The notes beneath the pieces were generated by a model that was not told where the DNA came from, made no database searches, and saw only the letters and a program-made list of their open reading frames with translations. Of a stretch of 10,617 bases of DNA, positions 1 through 6,973 are shown piece by piece (position 1 is the stretch's first letter; the number at the start of each line of letters is the position of its first letter). This DNA is from Avichristensenella sp031549105. Lineage in GTDB: Bacteria > Bacillota > Clostridia > Christensenellales > Aristaeellaceae. The position numbers were made by a program, and so were the translations under genes. The stretch is taken from assembly GCA_031549105.1 (NCBI GenBank), contig JAVBQK010000129.1, positions 1 to 10,617 on the forward strand. The letters are read 5' to 3'.

Positions 1-719
1 TCCTTATCATAGATGCCCTCTTCCCAGCGGCGGACAAACTCGGACAGGTCTACGCTCTCCGACCGCAGGCCGAAGGTTTTTTCCAGCAATTCGGGGTTGA
101 CCATCGATCCGGCGATGCCCATGGACGTGCCGCCCATAGACAGGTAGGAGTGGCCGCGCATCGTCGCCACAGCAAGGCCCGCGCGCGCAAAACGCAGCAG
201 CTTTTCCTGGCAGTCACAGGGGATGTTGTAATCGCCGATGTCCAACACATCGTGCCCGTAGATGCCGAACGCCGGCAGACCCTTTTGGTTGTGCGCCGCC
301 AGCACTGCGGCGAGGTACACCGCGCCCGGGCGCTCTGTGCCATTGAAGCCATAGATCGCCTTGGGCGTCATCGGGTCCATGTCCATCGTCTCCGAGCCAT
401 AGCACCAGCAGGGCGTGACAGAAATGGTCAGGCCAACGTCCTCCTTGCGGAACTTGTCCGCACACGCCGCAGCCTCGGCAACGCCGCCGATGCACGTATC
501 GGCGATGACGCACTCCACCGGCAGCCCGCAGCTATGATAAACATTCGCCTCCAAAAACGCCTTGATGGCCCCAGACAGACCCATGGTCGGTTCTTCAAGG
601 GACTCACGCACGCCTTTGCGGCGGCCGTCGATACACGGGCGAATACCAATCTTGGGCAGTGCACCCAGCAGACTATTGGTCGGTTTTGTCATTTGGAACG
701 CATTTGGTTTCGCTTTCAT
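1..719 (-). CDS. fucI: L-fucose isomerase, N-terminal part (cut by window edge)
   Basis: Isomerises L-fucose to L-fuculose (family members also take D-arabinose) in the cytoplasm, using Mn2+; first step of fucose use before fuculokinase and aldolase. The 239 visible residues match my memory of Escherichia coli FucI closely: LPKIGIRPCIDGRR at 21-34, RESLEEPTM at 38-46, VECVIADTCIGG at 68-79, TPCWCYGSETMDMDP at 102-116, GFNGTERPGAVYLAA at 124-138 and EKLLRFARAGLAVA at 172-185. The family is about 590 residues, so some 60 percent lies beyond position 1, including the metal and catalytic residues, and intactness cannot be judged. The chosen ATG (717-719) has an AGGAGG site at 729-734 with 9 bases between. 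This gives about 15 more N-terminal residues than the E. coli enzyme; a second ATG at codon 10 is possible. It is transcribed away from cdaA; its own operon partners would lie outside the window. Confidence 0.95.
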   Translation of the reverse strand, partial: MKAKPNAFQMTKPTNSLLGALPKIGIRPCIDGRRKGVRESLEEPTMGLSGAIKAFLEANVYHSCGLPVECVIADTCIGGVAEAAACADKFRKEDVGLTISVTPCWCYGSETMDMDPMTPKAIYGFNGTERPGAVYLAAVLAAHNQKGLPAFGIYGHDVLDIGDYNIPCDCQEKLLRFARAGLAVATMRGHSYLSMGGTSMGIAGSMVNPELLEKTFGLRSESVDLSEFVRRWEEGIYDK

Positions 720-776
720 GCAGTGGTTCCTCCTAGTATTCTTTTGGTTGCGCATGGCGCATGATTCACTAGCCTA

Positions 777-805
777 ATTATACATTTTTTGTCCGCTGGG
801 CGCAA
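777..805 (-). promoter_or_regulatory. Probable sigma-A-type promoter for fucI
   Basis: On the minus strand a perfect TATAAT lies at 777-782, with TTGCGC at 800-805 as a weak -35 at 17-base spacing. A better -35 word, TTGACT at 805-810, would need a 22-base spacer. The start of transcription would fall near 770, giving a leader of about 50 bases before the fucI ATG, with the AGGAGG site inside it. The -10 is convincing; the -35 assignment is uncertain, which would suit a promoter needing an activator. Confidence 0.6.
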
Positions 806-834
806 GTCAAACCGCCTTCCCGCTAGGATGGATT

Positions 835-846
835 TCACATTTGTGA
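835..846. promoter_or_regulatory. Small palindrome in the fucI/cdaA divergent region, possible operator
   Basis: TCACA at 835-839 and TGTGA at 842-846 form a 5+5 base inverted repeat with a 2-base centre. It lies about 30 bases upstream of the fucI -35 region and about 25 bases upstream of the cdaA -35 region. The half-site words are those of CRP/FNR-type operators, but order and spacing differ from the canonical TGTGA-N6-TCACA. A role as regulator site is a guess from position; a 10-base palindrome can arise by chance. Confidence 0.25.
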
Positions 847-870
847 CAATAAATTTCATTTGCCTGTGGG

Positions 871-899
871 TTCCCCATTCCTGTCAGTTGGTGTATAAT
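871..899 (+). promoter_or_regulatory. Probable promoter for cdaA
   Basis: A perfect TATAAT at 894-899 is preceded at 17 bases by TTCCCC (871-876), a poor -35. Transcription would start near 906, giving a short leader of about 26 bases that includes the GAGGG ribosome binding site at 921-925, six bases before the cdaA ATG. No attenuator or riboswitch fits in so short a leader. This is the only clear promoter before the run of genes from 932 to 6957. Confidence 0.6.
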
Positions 900-931
900 G
901 ATAGGGACCTCACGGAAAGAGAGGGCCCGAC

Positions 932-1807
932 ATGCAGGCCGACACCCAGCAGCTTTGGCAGTATACTTCCAGCCTCATCTGGAGCGTTATCAGCAGCCCA
1001 ACACTTGTCGATATCATCGACATCCTGATTGTGGCGTTTTTGCTGTACCAGCTGCTCACCCTGACGCGGGATACACGCGCCTCACAGGTGCTCAAGGGCC
1101 TGGGGATTCTTTTTGTCGTATACTGGCTGAGCGATCTGCTCGGCCTGAAGGCGCTAAACTGGATTCTGAACATGGTTGTCAACAGCGGCGCGGTGGTGCT
1201 GGTAGTTCTCTTCCAAAGTGAACTGCGACGCGCGCTGGAGCAAATTGGCCGTGCGGGTTCCACGCGGCTGGACCGCATCAAAGCAGGCGATACCCGCAGG
1301 GAGCAGGATGCCATCGTCGGGGAAATCGTCGCCGCGCTGACAAGCCTTTCGCGCAGGCGCGTGGGCGCGCTGATTGTCATTGAACAGCGGACAGGCCTTG
1401 GCGATGTCATCGAAAGCGGTACGCGCATCGACGCCGAAATTTCCGCACCACTGATTGAAAATATCTTTGAACCCAATACCCCGCTGCACGACGGTGCGAT
1501 GATCATCCGGGGCCGCCGCATTGAGGCCGCCGCCTGCATCCTTGCGCTGAGCCAGGAAACCGGCATCAGCCGCGAGCTGGGCACCCGCCACCGCGCGGCG
1601 CTGGGTATATCCGAAACCACTGACAGCATTACGCTGATCGTCTCGGAGGAGACGGGCATCATCTCCATGGCCCGGGGCGGTCGCCTCACGCGCCACCTGG
1701 ACGCCCGCTCTCTCCGCCAGATCCTGGAGGATCTCTATGCAAGCGGCGGCGGTGTCAACCTGCTCTCGCTCTTCCTCACCAAGCGGAGGCCCAAGGAGAA
1801 AACCTAA
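932..1807 (+). CDS. cdaA: Diadenylate cyclase CdaA (membrane-bound DAC)
   Basis: Joins two ATP molecules into cyclic di-AMP, the second messenger that controls potassium and osmolyte transport and cell-wall balance in Firmicutes. Three hydrophobic helices at about residues 27-45, 54-72 and 75-93 anchor it, followed by a linking helix (94-106) and the DisA_N-type DAC domain (about 115-265). Both catalytic signatures are intact: DGA at 187-189 (in PLHDGAMI) and RHR at 219-221 (in GTRHRAALG). SEETG at 238-242 also fits the family. At 291 residues it is slightly longer than the usual 270-280, by a short polar C-terminal tail. The ATG has GAGGG six bases upstream. cdaR begins 17 bases after the stop codon, the conserved gene pair in which CdaR binds and modulates CdaA. 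The next gene is not glmM, the third partner in Bacillus and many relatives. Confidence 0.97.
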   Translation: MQADTQQLWQYTSSLIWSVISSPTLVDIIDILIVAFLLYQLLTLTRDTRASQVLKGLGILFVVYWLSDLLGLKALNWILNMVVNSGAVVLVVLFQSELRRALEQIGRAGSTRLDRIKAGDTRREQDAIVGEIVAALTSLSRRRVGALIVIEQRTGLGDVIESGTRIDAEISAPLIENIFEPNTPLHDGAMIIRGRRIEAAACILALSQETGISRELGTRHRAALGISETTDSITLIVSEETGIISMARGGRLTRHLDARSLRQILEDLYASGGGVNLLSLFLTKRRPKEKT

Positions 1808-1824
1808 CGATACCGGGAGGTAGT

Positions 1825-3156
1825 ATGCAGCAGCCCCAAGTTCCGCAAACTGAAAAGCCCGTCCCCTCCCAGTTGCGACGCATCTGGAACGCGATACGCC
1901 GTCATCCGTTTATGAAACTTTCGGCGGTGCTATTGGCGGTCATTTTCTGGGCCACCGTCATCGCATCCGATCCTTCGCTGACGCTGGAGAAAACATTCAT
2001 TAACGCGACGGTGACGGTAGAGGGGCTGGAGGCACTGCGAAGCCGTGGGTATACCGTGATGAACGACCTGACCAGCACGCCCATCACCGTGAAAATGCAC
2101 GTGGATGTTAAGCGCTCGGATTATGACCGGGCGACTGTGGAAGCATTCTCGCCCAAGCTTAATGTCTCCACGCAGATCAGCGGTGTGGGCAAAGCACAAA
2201 AGGTCAGGTTTGCCGCCACCTACGCCAACCTTGGCACCGCGACATTTGAACCCGAGTACATCGAAGTGGACGTAGAGGCCTTCACCTCCCGGTCGCGCAT
2301 TCCCGTCACCGTGGTGCAGAAGGGTGAAACTGCGGAGCCGCTGTGGTTCAGCACACCGACGACCGATATTACACAGGTCACTGTCAGCGGCCCGGCATCG
2401 CTGGTGGACCAGGTGCGCCGCGCGGTGGTGACGCTGCCGCTGAACAGCCTGACGCCTGACCGGCCACAGGACACCATCACGTCACTCATTGAGCTGCAGG
2501 ATGCCAGCAACAACCCCATATCCTCGCCATTGCTGAAAATTGCCAGCGAAATATCGATGAACGTGGACTCAGCACGCATCAGCCTGAACGTTTATCCGAC
2601 GCGCGAGGTGCCCGTCAGCCTGGATAGCGCGGTCGTAGGTCTGCCCGCGCACGGCTACATGCTGGAGGACGTGCGGGTGTCGCCGCAATCCGTGTCCATC
2701 GCCGCACCGGCGGATGTGCTTGATGCCATTGATGCGCTGCACGTATCTTCCCCGATTGATATCACAGGCCAGAGTACCAGCCAGATTGTAACCTCCGCGC
2801 TACGGAGCGTCTCCGGCGTGGTGCACAGCGCCGCCAGCGATGTCGTTGTGGAAGCCGATTTGACCCCGGCCACGCATGTGCACACCTATGTGGACATCCC
2901 CGTGACCGTGCTGGGCGTCTCCCCCGACCTGACCGCCAAGCTCAATACAAATAAAATGAGCGTGGTGCTCAGCGGCGCGTATCAGAGTGTCGAGACGCTC
3001 AAAGCCGATTCGCTGCATCTCTTCGTCGATGCGACAGACCTTGCGGCCGGCGTGCCCACCCTGGAAGTCACCTGCCAAGTGGATGGCAGCGAAAGCTTTG
3101 ACTATACGCTGGAGATGCCCCGCCTGATGCTCACGCTGACCCGATCCACACCCTGA
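1825..3156 (+). CDS. cdaR: CdaA regulatory protein CdaR (YbbR-domain protein)
   Basis: Partner of CdaA that modulates cyclic di-AMP synthesis from the outer face of the membrane. It has a short basic cytoplasmic N-terminus (1-31), one transmembrane helix at about 32-48 (LSAVLLAVIFWATVIAS), and an extracytoplasmic part made of four degenerate YbbR-like beta repeats at roughly 51-150, 155-255, 258-347 and 354-440. The repeat core is seen as a strand, Gly/Ala, a variable Val-rich loop and a second strand: TQVTVSGPASLVDQV (183-197), QSVSIAAPADVLDAI (288-302), MSVVLSGAYQSVETL (378-392), with a weaker copy near 86-110. The 443-residue length is near the 483 of Bacillus subtilis CdaR. GGGAGG at 1815-1820 lies only four bases before the ATG. 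Co-transcription with cdaA is very likely. There is no enzyme motif, as expected for the family. Confidence 0.93.
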   Translation: MQQPQVPQTEKPVPSQLRRIWNAIRRHPFMKLSAVLLAVIFWATVIASDPSLTLEKTFINATVTVEGLEALRSRGYTVMNDLTSTPITVKMHVDVKRSDYDRATVEAFSPKLNVSTQISGVGKAQKVRFAATYANLGTATFEPEYIEVDVEAFTSRSRIPVTVVQKGETAEPLWFSTPTTDITQVTVSGPASLVDQVRRAVVTLPLNSLTPDRPQDTITSLIELQDASNNPISSPLLKIASEISMNVDSARISLNVYPTREVPVSLDSAVVGLPAHGYMLEDVRVSPQSVSIAAPADVLDAIDALHVSSPIDITGQSTSQIVTSALRSVSGVVHSAASDVVVEADLTPATHVHTYVDIPVTVLGVSPDLTAKLNTNKMSVVLSGAYQSVETLKADSLHLFVDATDLAAGVPTLEVTCQVDGSESFDYTLEMPRLMLTLTRSTP

Positions 3157-3219
3157 AAAGCCGCGAAACGGATGCAAATGGCAGTAAAATGGTCTTCGCG
3201 CGCGTTATATAGTAAAACA

Positions 3220-3246
3220 CGGGGCCGGCCCTTCGGGTTCGCCCCG
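3220..3246 (+). promoter_or_regulatory. GC-rich hairpin between cdaR and the acidic membrane protein gene
   Basis: Bases 3220-3231 can pair with 3235-3246 around a TTC loop: 12 positions with six outer Watson-Crick pairs (CGGGGC with GCCCCG), one C-C mismatch, two G-U pairs, and three inner G-C pairs. No T-run follows, so it is not a standard intrinsic terminator. It ends eight bases before the AAAGGG ribosome binding site (3255-3260), so it could attenuate transcription, protect an mRNA end, or tune translation of the TTG-started gene. The remaining gap, 3157-3219, shows only a weak TATAGT (3208-3213) without a matching -35. Confidence 0.5.
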
Positions 3247-3267
3247 CTTGCATGAAAGGGTGTTACG

Positions 3268-4545
3268 TTGTCCGGTATTGGTGAACTAGCCTACACGCTG
3301 CTCCTGGGCTGGATGCGCGCCCTGTCCGATTGGATTTGGTCGCTTTCCTCCGGTGGCGGTGGCAGCGGGGCATGGCAGTGGTTCTTATCGAATTGGAAAG
3401 TGTGGCTGGTGATCCTTGTGATCGGCGGCCTTGTGGTCGATTGGCTTATGTGGGTCGTCCGGTGGCGGCCTTACAGGCTTTTATCCGGCCGATTTCGTCG
3501 TGCCCCCGCGGGCGGCGCAGAGCCTGAAACATGGGATGCGGGCGTAGGGTACTACGAGCACGAAACGGCAATGGATACCGAGCCCAGCGAGTGGACCGAT
3601 CTGACGATGAGCACGTTATCCGAGATAGACCCCAACTGGGCTGGCAACGTTGTGATGGAACGCGAGATGCCGCTGGTGACGGCCGACCACGGTGCATACT
3701 ACCAGGAAACCTACGAAGAGCCGGTACAGGCACAAGCGGCAGACAGCGGCTACTGGGACGAAACCCCGGACGAAGCTTTCTACGAGCCGGAAGCTGAACC
3801 CAGTAGCGATACGGATATTGCCTTTTCACAGGACCTGCCTTATATGGAAGAAGCCCCCTACGAAGAGGCCCCTTACGAAGAAGCTCCCTACGAAGAACCC
3901 ACCGCGTATGACCAGGCTGAGTATGTGCCCTACACCCCGCCGGAGGTTTCCTACGATCCCGCGCCGGAGGAGGCGCCTGCCGCGCAGGCAGATGCGGACG
4001 ATGAGGATGTGCAGTACTACTCCAGGCCCGGTTTCTGGCCCGGTTCCTTCCGGCCTCCCGTGCCCTACGCGGAGGACGATAAAGAGGAGGCCCCGGCGCC
4101 GAAGCCGGAAGAAGACTTCCCCATGCCGGAGTTCGATCCGTTCTTCATGCCGGAGGAAACGCCTTCGTCTGCTTCCCCACGCAGGAGGCGGCGCGGCATC
4201 CGCGAAAGCGCGCGGGAGGAGTGGCAGCCCGAAGATCCTCTCCCCTACTCCCCGCAGCAGGAGCCCCGCTGGCAGGAGCCTGCACTCCCGGCCGAGGATG
4301 TGCGCCCCAGCCGCCTTGTGAAACCGGAACAGCCCACCCCACCCGCGCCGACGGAAGACCACAAGCGCCGCGGCCTGCGCACCGTAACCGGCAAGCCCGC
4401 GCAGCGGCACGGCCTGTTCCGTTTTTCCACTGCGCAGGACGAACCTATCGCAGGCCTGCCGCCGCTTCAGTTGGATGATCCATTCCTGCCCGCCGCACAA
4501 CCGGGCAATCCGGACTTCGAGCCTGATGACGGCGAAGAGATATAG
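3268..4545 (+). CDS. Membrane-anchored acidic low-complexity protein, function unknown
   Basis: I do not recognise a named family. The 425-residue product starts with an amphipathic Trp/Leu-rich segment (5-27), a Gly/Ser turn (29-35), and a clear transmembrane helix at about 43-64 (VWLVILVIGGLVVDWLMWVV). A basic stop-transfer stretch follows (RWRPYRLLSGRFRR, 65-78), predicting that the remaining 350 residues are cytoplasmic. That tail is acidic, rich in Pro, Glu and Tyr, with three exact APYEE repeats at 196-210, a basic patch RRRRR at 305-309, and no globular domain I can identify. The start is TTG at 3268, chosen because AAAGGG (3255-3260) is seven bases upstream and it keeps the N-terminal helix; the next ATG, at 3313, would remove part of it. 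It occupies the place where glmM usually follows cdaR. The gene ends with tandem stops TAG TAA; apgM begins 39 bases later. A scaffold or cell-envelope role is only a guess. Confidence 0.8.
   Translation: MSGIGELAYTLLLGWMRALSDWIWSLSSGGGGSGAWQWFLSNWKVWLVILVIGGLVVDWLMWVVRWRPYRLLSGRFRRAPAGGAEPETWDAGVGYYEHETAMDTEPSEWTDLTMSTLSEIDPNWAGNVVMEREMPLVTADHGAYYQETYEEPVQAQAADSGYWDETPDEAFYEPEAEPSSDTDIAFSQDLPYMEEAPYEEAPYEEAPYEEPTAYDQAEYVPYTPPEVSYDPAPEEAPAAQADADDEDVQYYSRPGFWPGSFRPPVPYAEDDKEEAPAPKPEEDFPMPEFDPFFMPEETPSSASPRRRRRGIRESAREEWQPEDPLPYSPQQEPRWQEPALPAEDVRPSRLVKPEQPTPPAPTEDHKRRGLRTVTGKPAQRHGLFRFSTAQDEPIAGLPPLQLDDPFLPAAQPGNPDFEPDDGEEI
3853..3897 (+). repeat. Three in-frame copies of a 15-base repeat encoding APYEE
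   Basis: Three consecutive 15-base units encode Ala-Pro-Tyr-Glu-Glu three times inside the acidic tail of the unknown membrane protein. The copies differ at synonymous third positions (for example GCC or GCT, CCC or CCT, TAC unchanged, GAA or GAG), so the peptide is conserved more than the DNA. The repeat could expand or contract by slippage without shifting frame. Confidence 0.85.
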
Positions 4546-4584
4546 TAACTGTACTCCATAACTCGCACGAAGGGAACTGAACTT

Positions 4585-5757
4585 ATGCGCTATCTGCTCA
4601 TCATCGGGGACGGCATTGCGGACCGTCCCGTTTCTGTCCTTGGGGGGAAAACACCGCTGGAGTATCTCGCGCTGCCCGGCATGGCCCGGTTGGCTTCCAA
4701 CCACATGGGACTTGTCCGTACCGTGCCCATCGGCATGCCTGCGGGCAGCGATACCGCCATTCTATCAATCTTTGGTTCCGATCCGCGCAGCTGCTATACG
4801 GGCCGTGCCGCGCTGGAGGCCGCAGGTGCAGGCGTGCCGCTCTGCCCGGGCGAGACGGCATGGCGGGTAAACCTGGCTACCGTGACAGGTGATGACTTTT
4901 CAACAGCCGTCATGCGCTCGCACAACGGCCTGGGCATTGGTGGGGAGGCCGCACTAGAAACCGTGCGCGTTTTGCTGGCCAATCCTGAGTTTTCGGAGCT
5001 GGCGAAATCGCTTGGCTTTACGCTGCACGCAAACCCCACCTTTCGCCAAATGGGCGTTGCGCCGACGCAGGGCGCATGGGGAAAACCGCTGCCCGGCCCG
5101 CACGACCATCTGGGCGAAATGATCGGCCCACTGCTGCCGGAAGGGGATATCCGCCTACTGGTGGAGGCGTCCTTTAACGCGCTGCGGGGCAGGCAGGCAA
5201 ACTGCATCTGGCCCTGGGCACCAGGCGAAGCAATGGAGCTTGCCAGTTTCCCGGCACGCTACGGACATAGCGGCCCGGCTGTCAGCGCAGTGCCGCTGGT
5301 CAAGGGCATCGCGACGCTAAGCAGCCTGCCCGCGCCACAGGTCGAGGGCGCGACGGGCGAACTGGATACCAACTACGCGGGCAAAGTGGCCGCGGCGATG
5401 GACGGCTTCCGCCACGGTGCGACGTTTGCGGCGGTACACGTGGAGGCGCCCGACGAGATGTCCCACGCGCTGGATGTCCAGGGCAAACTGGAGGCCATTC
5501 GGCGGCTTGATGCGCAGGTGATCATCCCACTGCTGGACGCGCTGGAGGCGGATGGCGAGGATCATCGGATTCTCTTCCTGTCAGATCATCCTACCCTGTT
5601 GGAAAATGGCGCACACGATGGCAGCCCCGTTCCCTTCTGCCTATACGACAGCCGTGTGCATGCCGCGCCGCGCATTTTCTGCGAGGCCACCGCCGCGCCA
5701 TTTGGTGTGGTAGAGGAAGGCACGCTGCTGATGCCCATGCTATTTGAACAGGCGTAA
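4585..5757 (+). CDS. apgM: Cofactor-independent phosphoglycerate mutase, archaeal type (ApgM family)
   Basis: Alkaline-phosphatase-superfamily protein expected to interconvert 3- and 2-phosphoglycerate in glycolysis; a bacterial subset of this family has been annotated as a proposed homoserine kinase, so the substrate is not settled. Metal and catalytic residues are in place: Asp9 in LIIGDGIAD, the nucleophile Ser55 in MPAGSDTA, then Asp290 and His294 in EAPDEMSHALD, Asp334-His335 in LFLSDHP, and His344 in NGAHDGSPVPF. YTGRAALEAAG at 71-81 and WRVNLATV at 93-100 are family blocks. Length 390 is normal for ApgM (about 400) and shorter than the 510-residue GpmI. The ATG has GAAGGGA at 4569-4575, nine bases upstream. 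The stop codon overlaps the ribosome binding site of the next gene, so the two are probably translationally coupled. A homoserine kinase role would be favoured by thr genes nearby, which are not in the window. Confidence 0.88.
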   Translation: MRYLLIIGDGIADRPVSVLGGKTPLEYLALPGMARLASNHMGLVRTVPIGMPAGSDTAILSIFGSDPRSCYTGRAALEAAGAGVPLCPGETAWRVNLATVTGDDFSTAVMRSHNGLGIGGEAALETVRVLLANPEFSELAKSLGFTLHANPTFRQMGVAPTQGAWGKPLPGPHDHLGEMIGPLLPEGDIRLLVEASFNALRGRQANCIWPWAPGEAMELASFPARYGHSGPAVSAVPLVKGIATLSSLPAPQVEGATGELDTNYAGKVAAAMDGFRHGATFAAVHVEAPDEMSHALDVQGKLEAIRRLDAQVIIPLLDALEADGEDHRILFLSDHPTLLENGAHDGSPVPFCLYDSRVHAAPRIFCEATAAPFGVVEEGTLLMPMLFEQA

Positions 5758-5769
5758 GGAGATTCGGCC

Positions 5770-6957
5770 ATGCAATACAGCGTCAATCCACGGAACGGTG
5801 ACCGTCTCTCCCGGCTGGGCCTGGGCGCGATGCGGCTTCCCCGCAAGGGCGGGCAGGTTGATCAGGAACGCACGACGGCGCTGGTTCAGGCTGCCGTCGC
5901 CCGGGGTGTCAACTACTTTGATACCGCGTATATCTATCCCGGGTCAGAGGAGGCGCTGGGCAATGCCCTTGCGCAGACCGGCCTTCGCGATCAGGTGTAT
6001 ATCGCCACAAAACTGCCCCACTACCTGTGCAAAACGGCGGCGGACTTTGACCGAATGTTTGATAAGCAACTCCAGCGGCTGCGCACCGACCATGTCGATT
6101 ACTATTTGATGCACATGCTGAGCAATGCGACCGCCTGGCAGCGCCTGTGCGGCCTGGGTATCGAAAACTGGATTGCCGAGAAGAGGCGCTCCGGGCAAAT
6201 TCGCAACGTTGGCTTTTCGTTCCACGGCGGGCGCATTGATTTTGCGCAGCTGCTGGACGCGCATGGCTGGGACTTTTGCATGATCCAGTACAACTATATG
6301 GACGAATACAACCAGGCGGGAAAAGACGGCCTTACGCTCGCAAGTGAAAAGGGCCTGCCGGTGTTCGTAATGGAGCCGCTGCGGGGCGGCATGCTGGCGA
6401 CCGGCCTGCCACAGGAGGCGCAGAGCATTTTCAGCGCGGCGGATAGCGCGCGCTCCCCTGCCGCGTGGGGGCTTCGCTGGGTGTGGAACCACCCGGAGGT
6501 GACACTGCTGCTCTCCGGCATGGGCGCGGAAGCGCAGCTTGACGAGAACGCGCGCGTCGCCGAGACAGCGCTGCCGGGCACACTATCGGACCCCGAACTG
6601 GCCGTGTACGCCCAGGCCCTTCAGGCAATCAACCGCGCGTACAAAATCCCCTGTACCGGCTGCGGCTACTGCATGCCATGCCCGCGCGGCGTGGATATCC
6701 CCACCTGCTTTTCCTGCTACAACGAATCCTACGCGCGCGGCTTTAGCAACGGTGTGCGTAACTATCTCATGACGACGGGCGTCCTCTCCTCCACGCAGAG
6801 CAACGCCGCCAAATGCGTCAAATGCCACGCCTGCGAAAAGCACTGCCCGCAGCAAATCCCCATCAGCGACCGCCTGGGCGACGTCTCCCGCCGCCTGGAA
6901 TCGTTCTGGTTCCGGCCGGCGGCGGCGATTGCACGAAAAGTCATGCGACTTGGGTGA
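5770..6957 (+). CDS. Aldo/keto reductase with C-terminal iron-sulfur domain
   Basis: Predicted cytoplasmic oxidoreductase of the type grouped as COG1453; the substrate is unknown. Residues 8-285 form the (beta/alpha)8 aldo/keto reductase barrel with the catalytic tetrad visible as Asp51 and Tyr56 (NYFDTAYIYPGSEEALG), Lys81 (ATKLP) and His115 (YYLMH). The C-terminal 100 residues carry two cysteine groups: Cys295, 298, 301 and 304 (CTGCGYCMPCP), with further Cys313 and 316, and the classic ferredoxin motif Cys349, 352, 355 and 359 followed by Pro360. This suggests two [4Fe-4S] clusters and electron transfer between the nicotinamide site and another partner. Length 395 is usual. Its AAGGAG site (5756-5761) overlaps the apgM stop codon and sits eight bases before the ATG. 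No classical terminator follows; instead a large inverted repeat begins 17 bases after the stop. Confidence 0.92.
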   Translation: MQYSVNPRNGDRLSRLGLGAMRLPRKGGQVDQERTTALVQAAVARGVNYFDTAYIYPGSEEALGNALAQTGLRDQVYIATKLPHYLCKTAADFDRMFDKQLQRLRTDHVDYYLMHMLSNATAWQRLCGLGIENWIAEKRRSGQIRNVGFSFHGGRIDFAQLLDAHGWDFCMIQYNYMDEYNQAGKDGLTLASEKGLPVFVMEPLRGGMLATGLPQEAQSIFSAADSARSPAAWGLRWVWNHPEVTLLLSGMGAEAQLDENARVAETALPGTLSDPELAVYAQALQAINRAYKIPCTGCGYCMPCPRGVDIPTCFSCYNESYARGFSNGVRNYLMTTGVLSSTQSNAAKCVKCHACEKHCPQQIPISDRLGDVSRRLESFWFRPAAAIARKVMRLG

Positions 6958-6973
6958 GGGACGTGGGGAGGAC

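Noticed and set aside
150..764. Plus-strand open frame (204 residues) opposite fucI
   Set aside because: The minus strand carries unmistakable fucose isomerase motifs over the whole stretch, so the plus-strand frame is a shadow.
835..846. CRP/FNR binding site
   Set aside because: The half-sites are in reverse order with a 2-base gap, not TGTGA-N6-TCACA, so the canonical site is not present; it is kept only as a low-confidence palindrome.
910..1689. Minus-strand open frame (259 residues) opposite cdaA
   Set aside because: Ser/Arg-rich shadow of a clearly functional diadenylate cyclase gene.
3205..3213. Promoter before the acidic membrane protein gene (TATAGT)
   Set aside because: No acceptable -35 lies 16-18 bases upstream (the 17-base position reads TAAAAT).
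3853..3897. Short tandem repeat as a possible CRISPR array
   Set aside because: The 15-base units are contiguous with no spacers and encode an in-frame peptide repeat.
3826..4704. Minus-strand open frame (292 residues) opposite the acidic membrane protein gene
   Set aside because: Arg/Gly-rich shadow frame produced by the low-complexity coding strand; it also runs into apgM and shows no recognisable domain.
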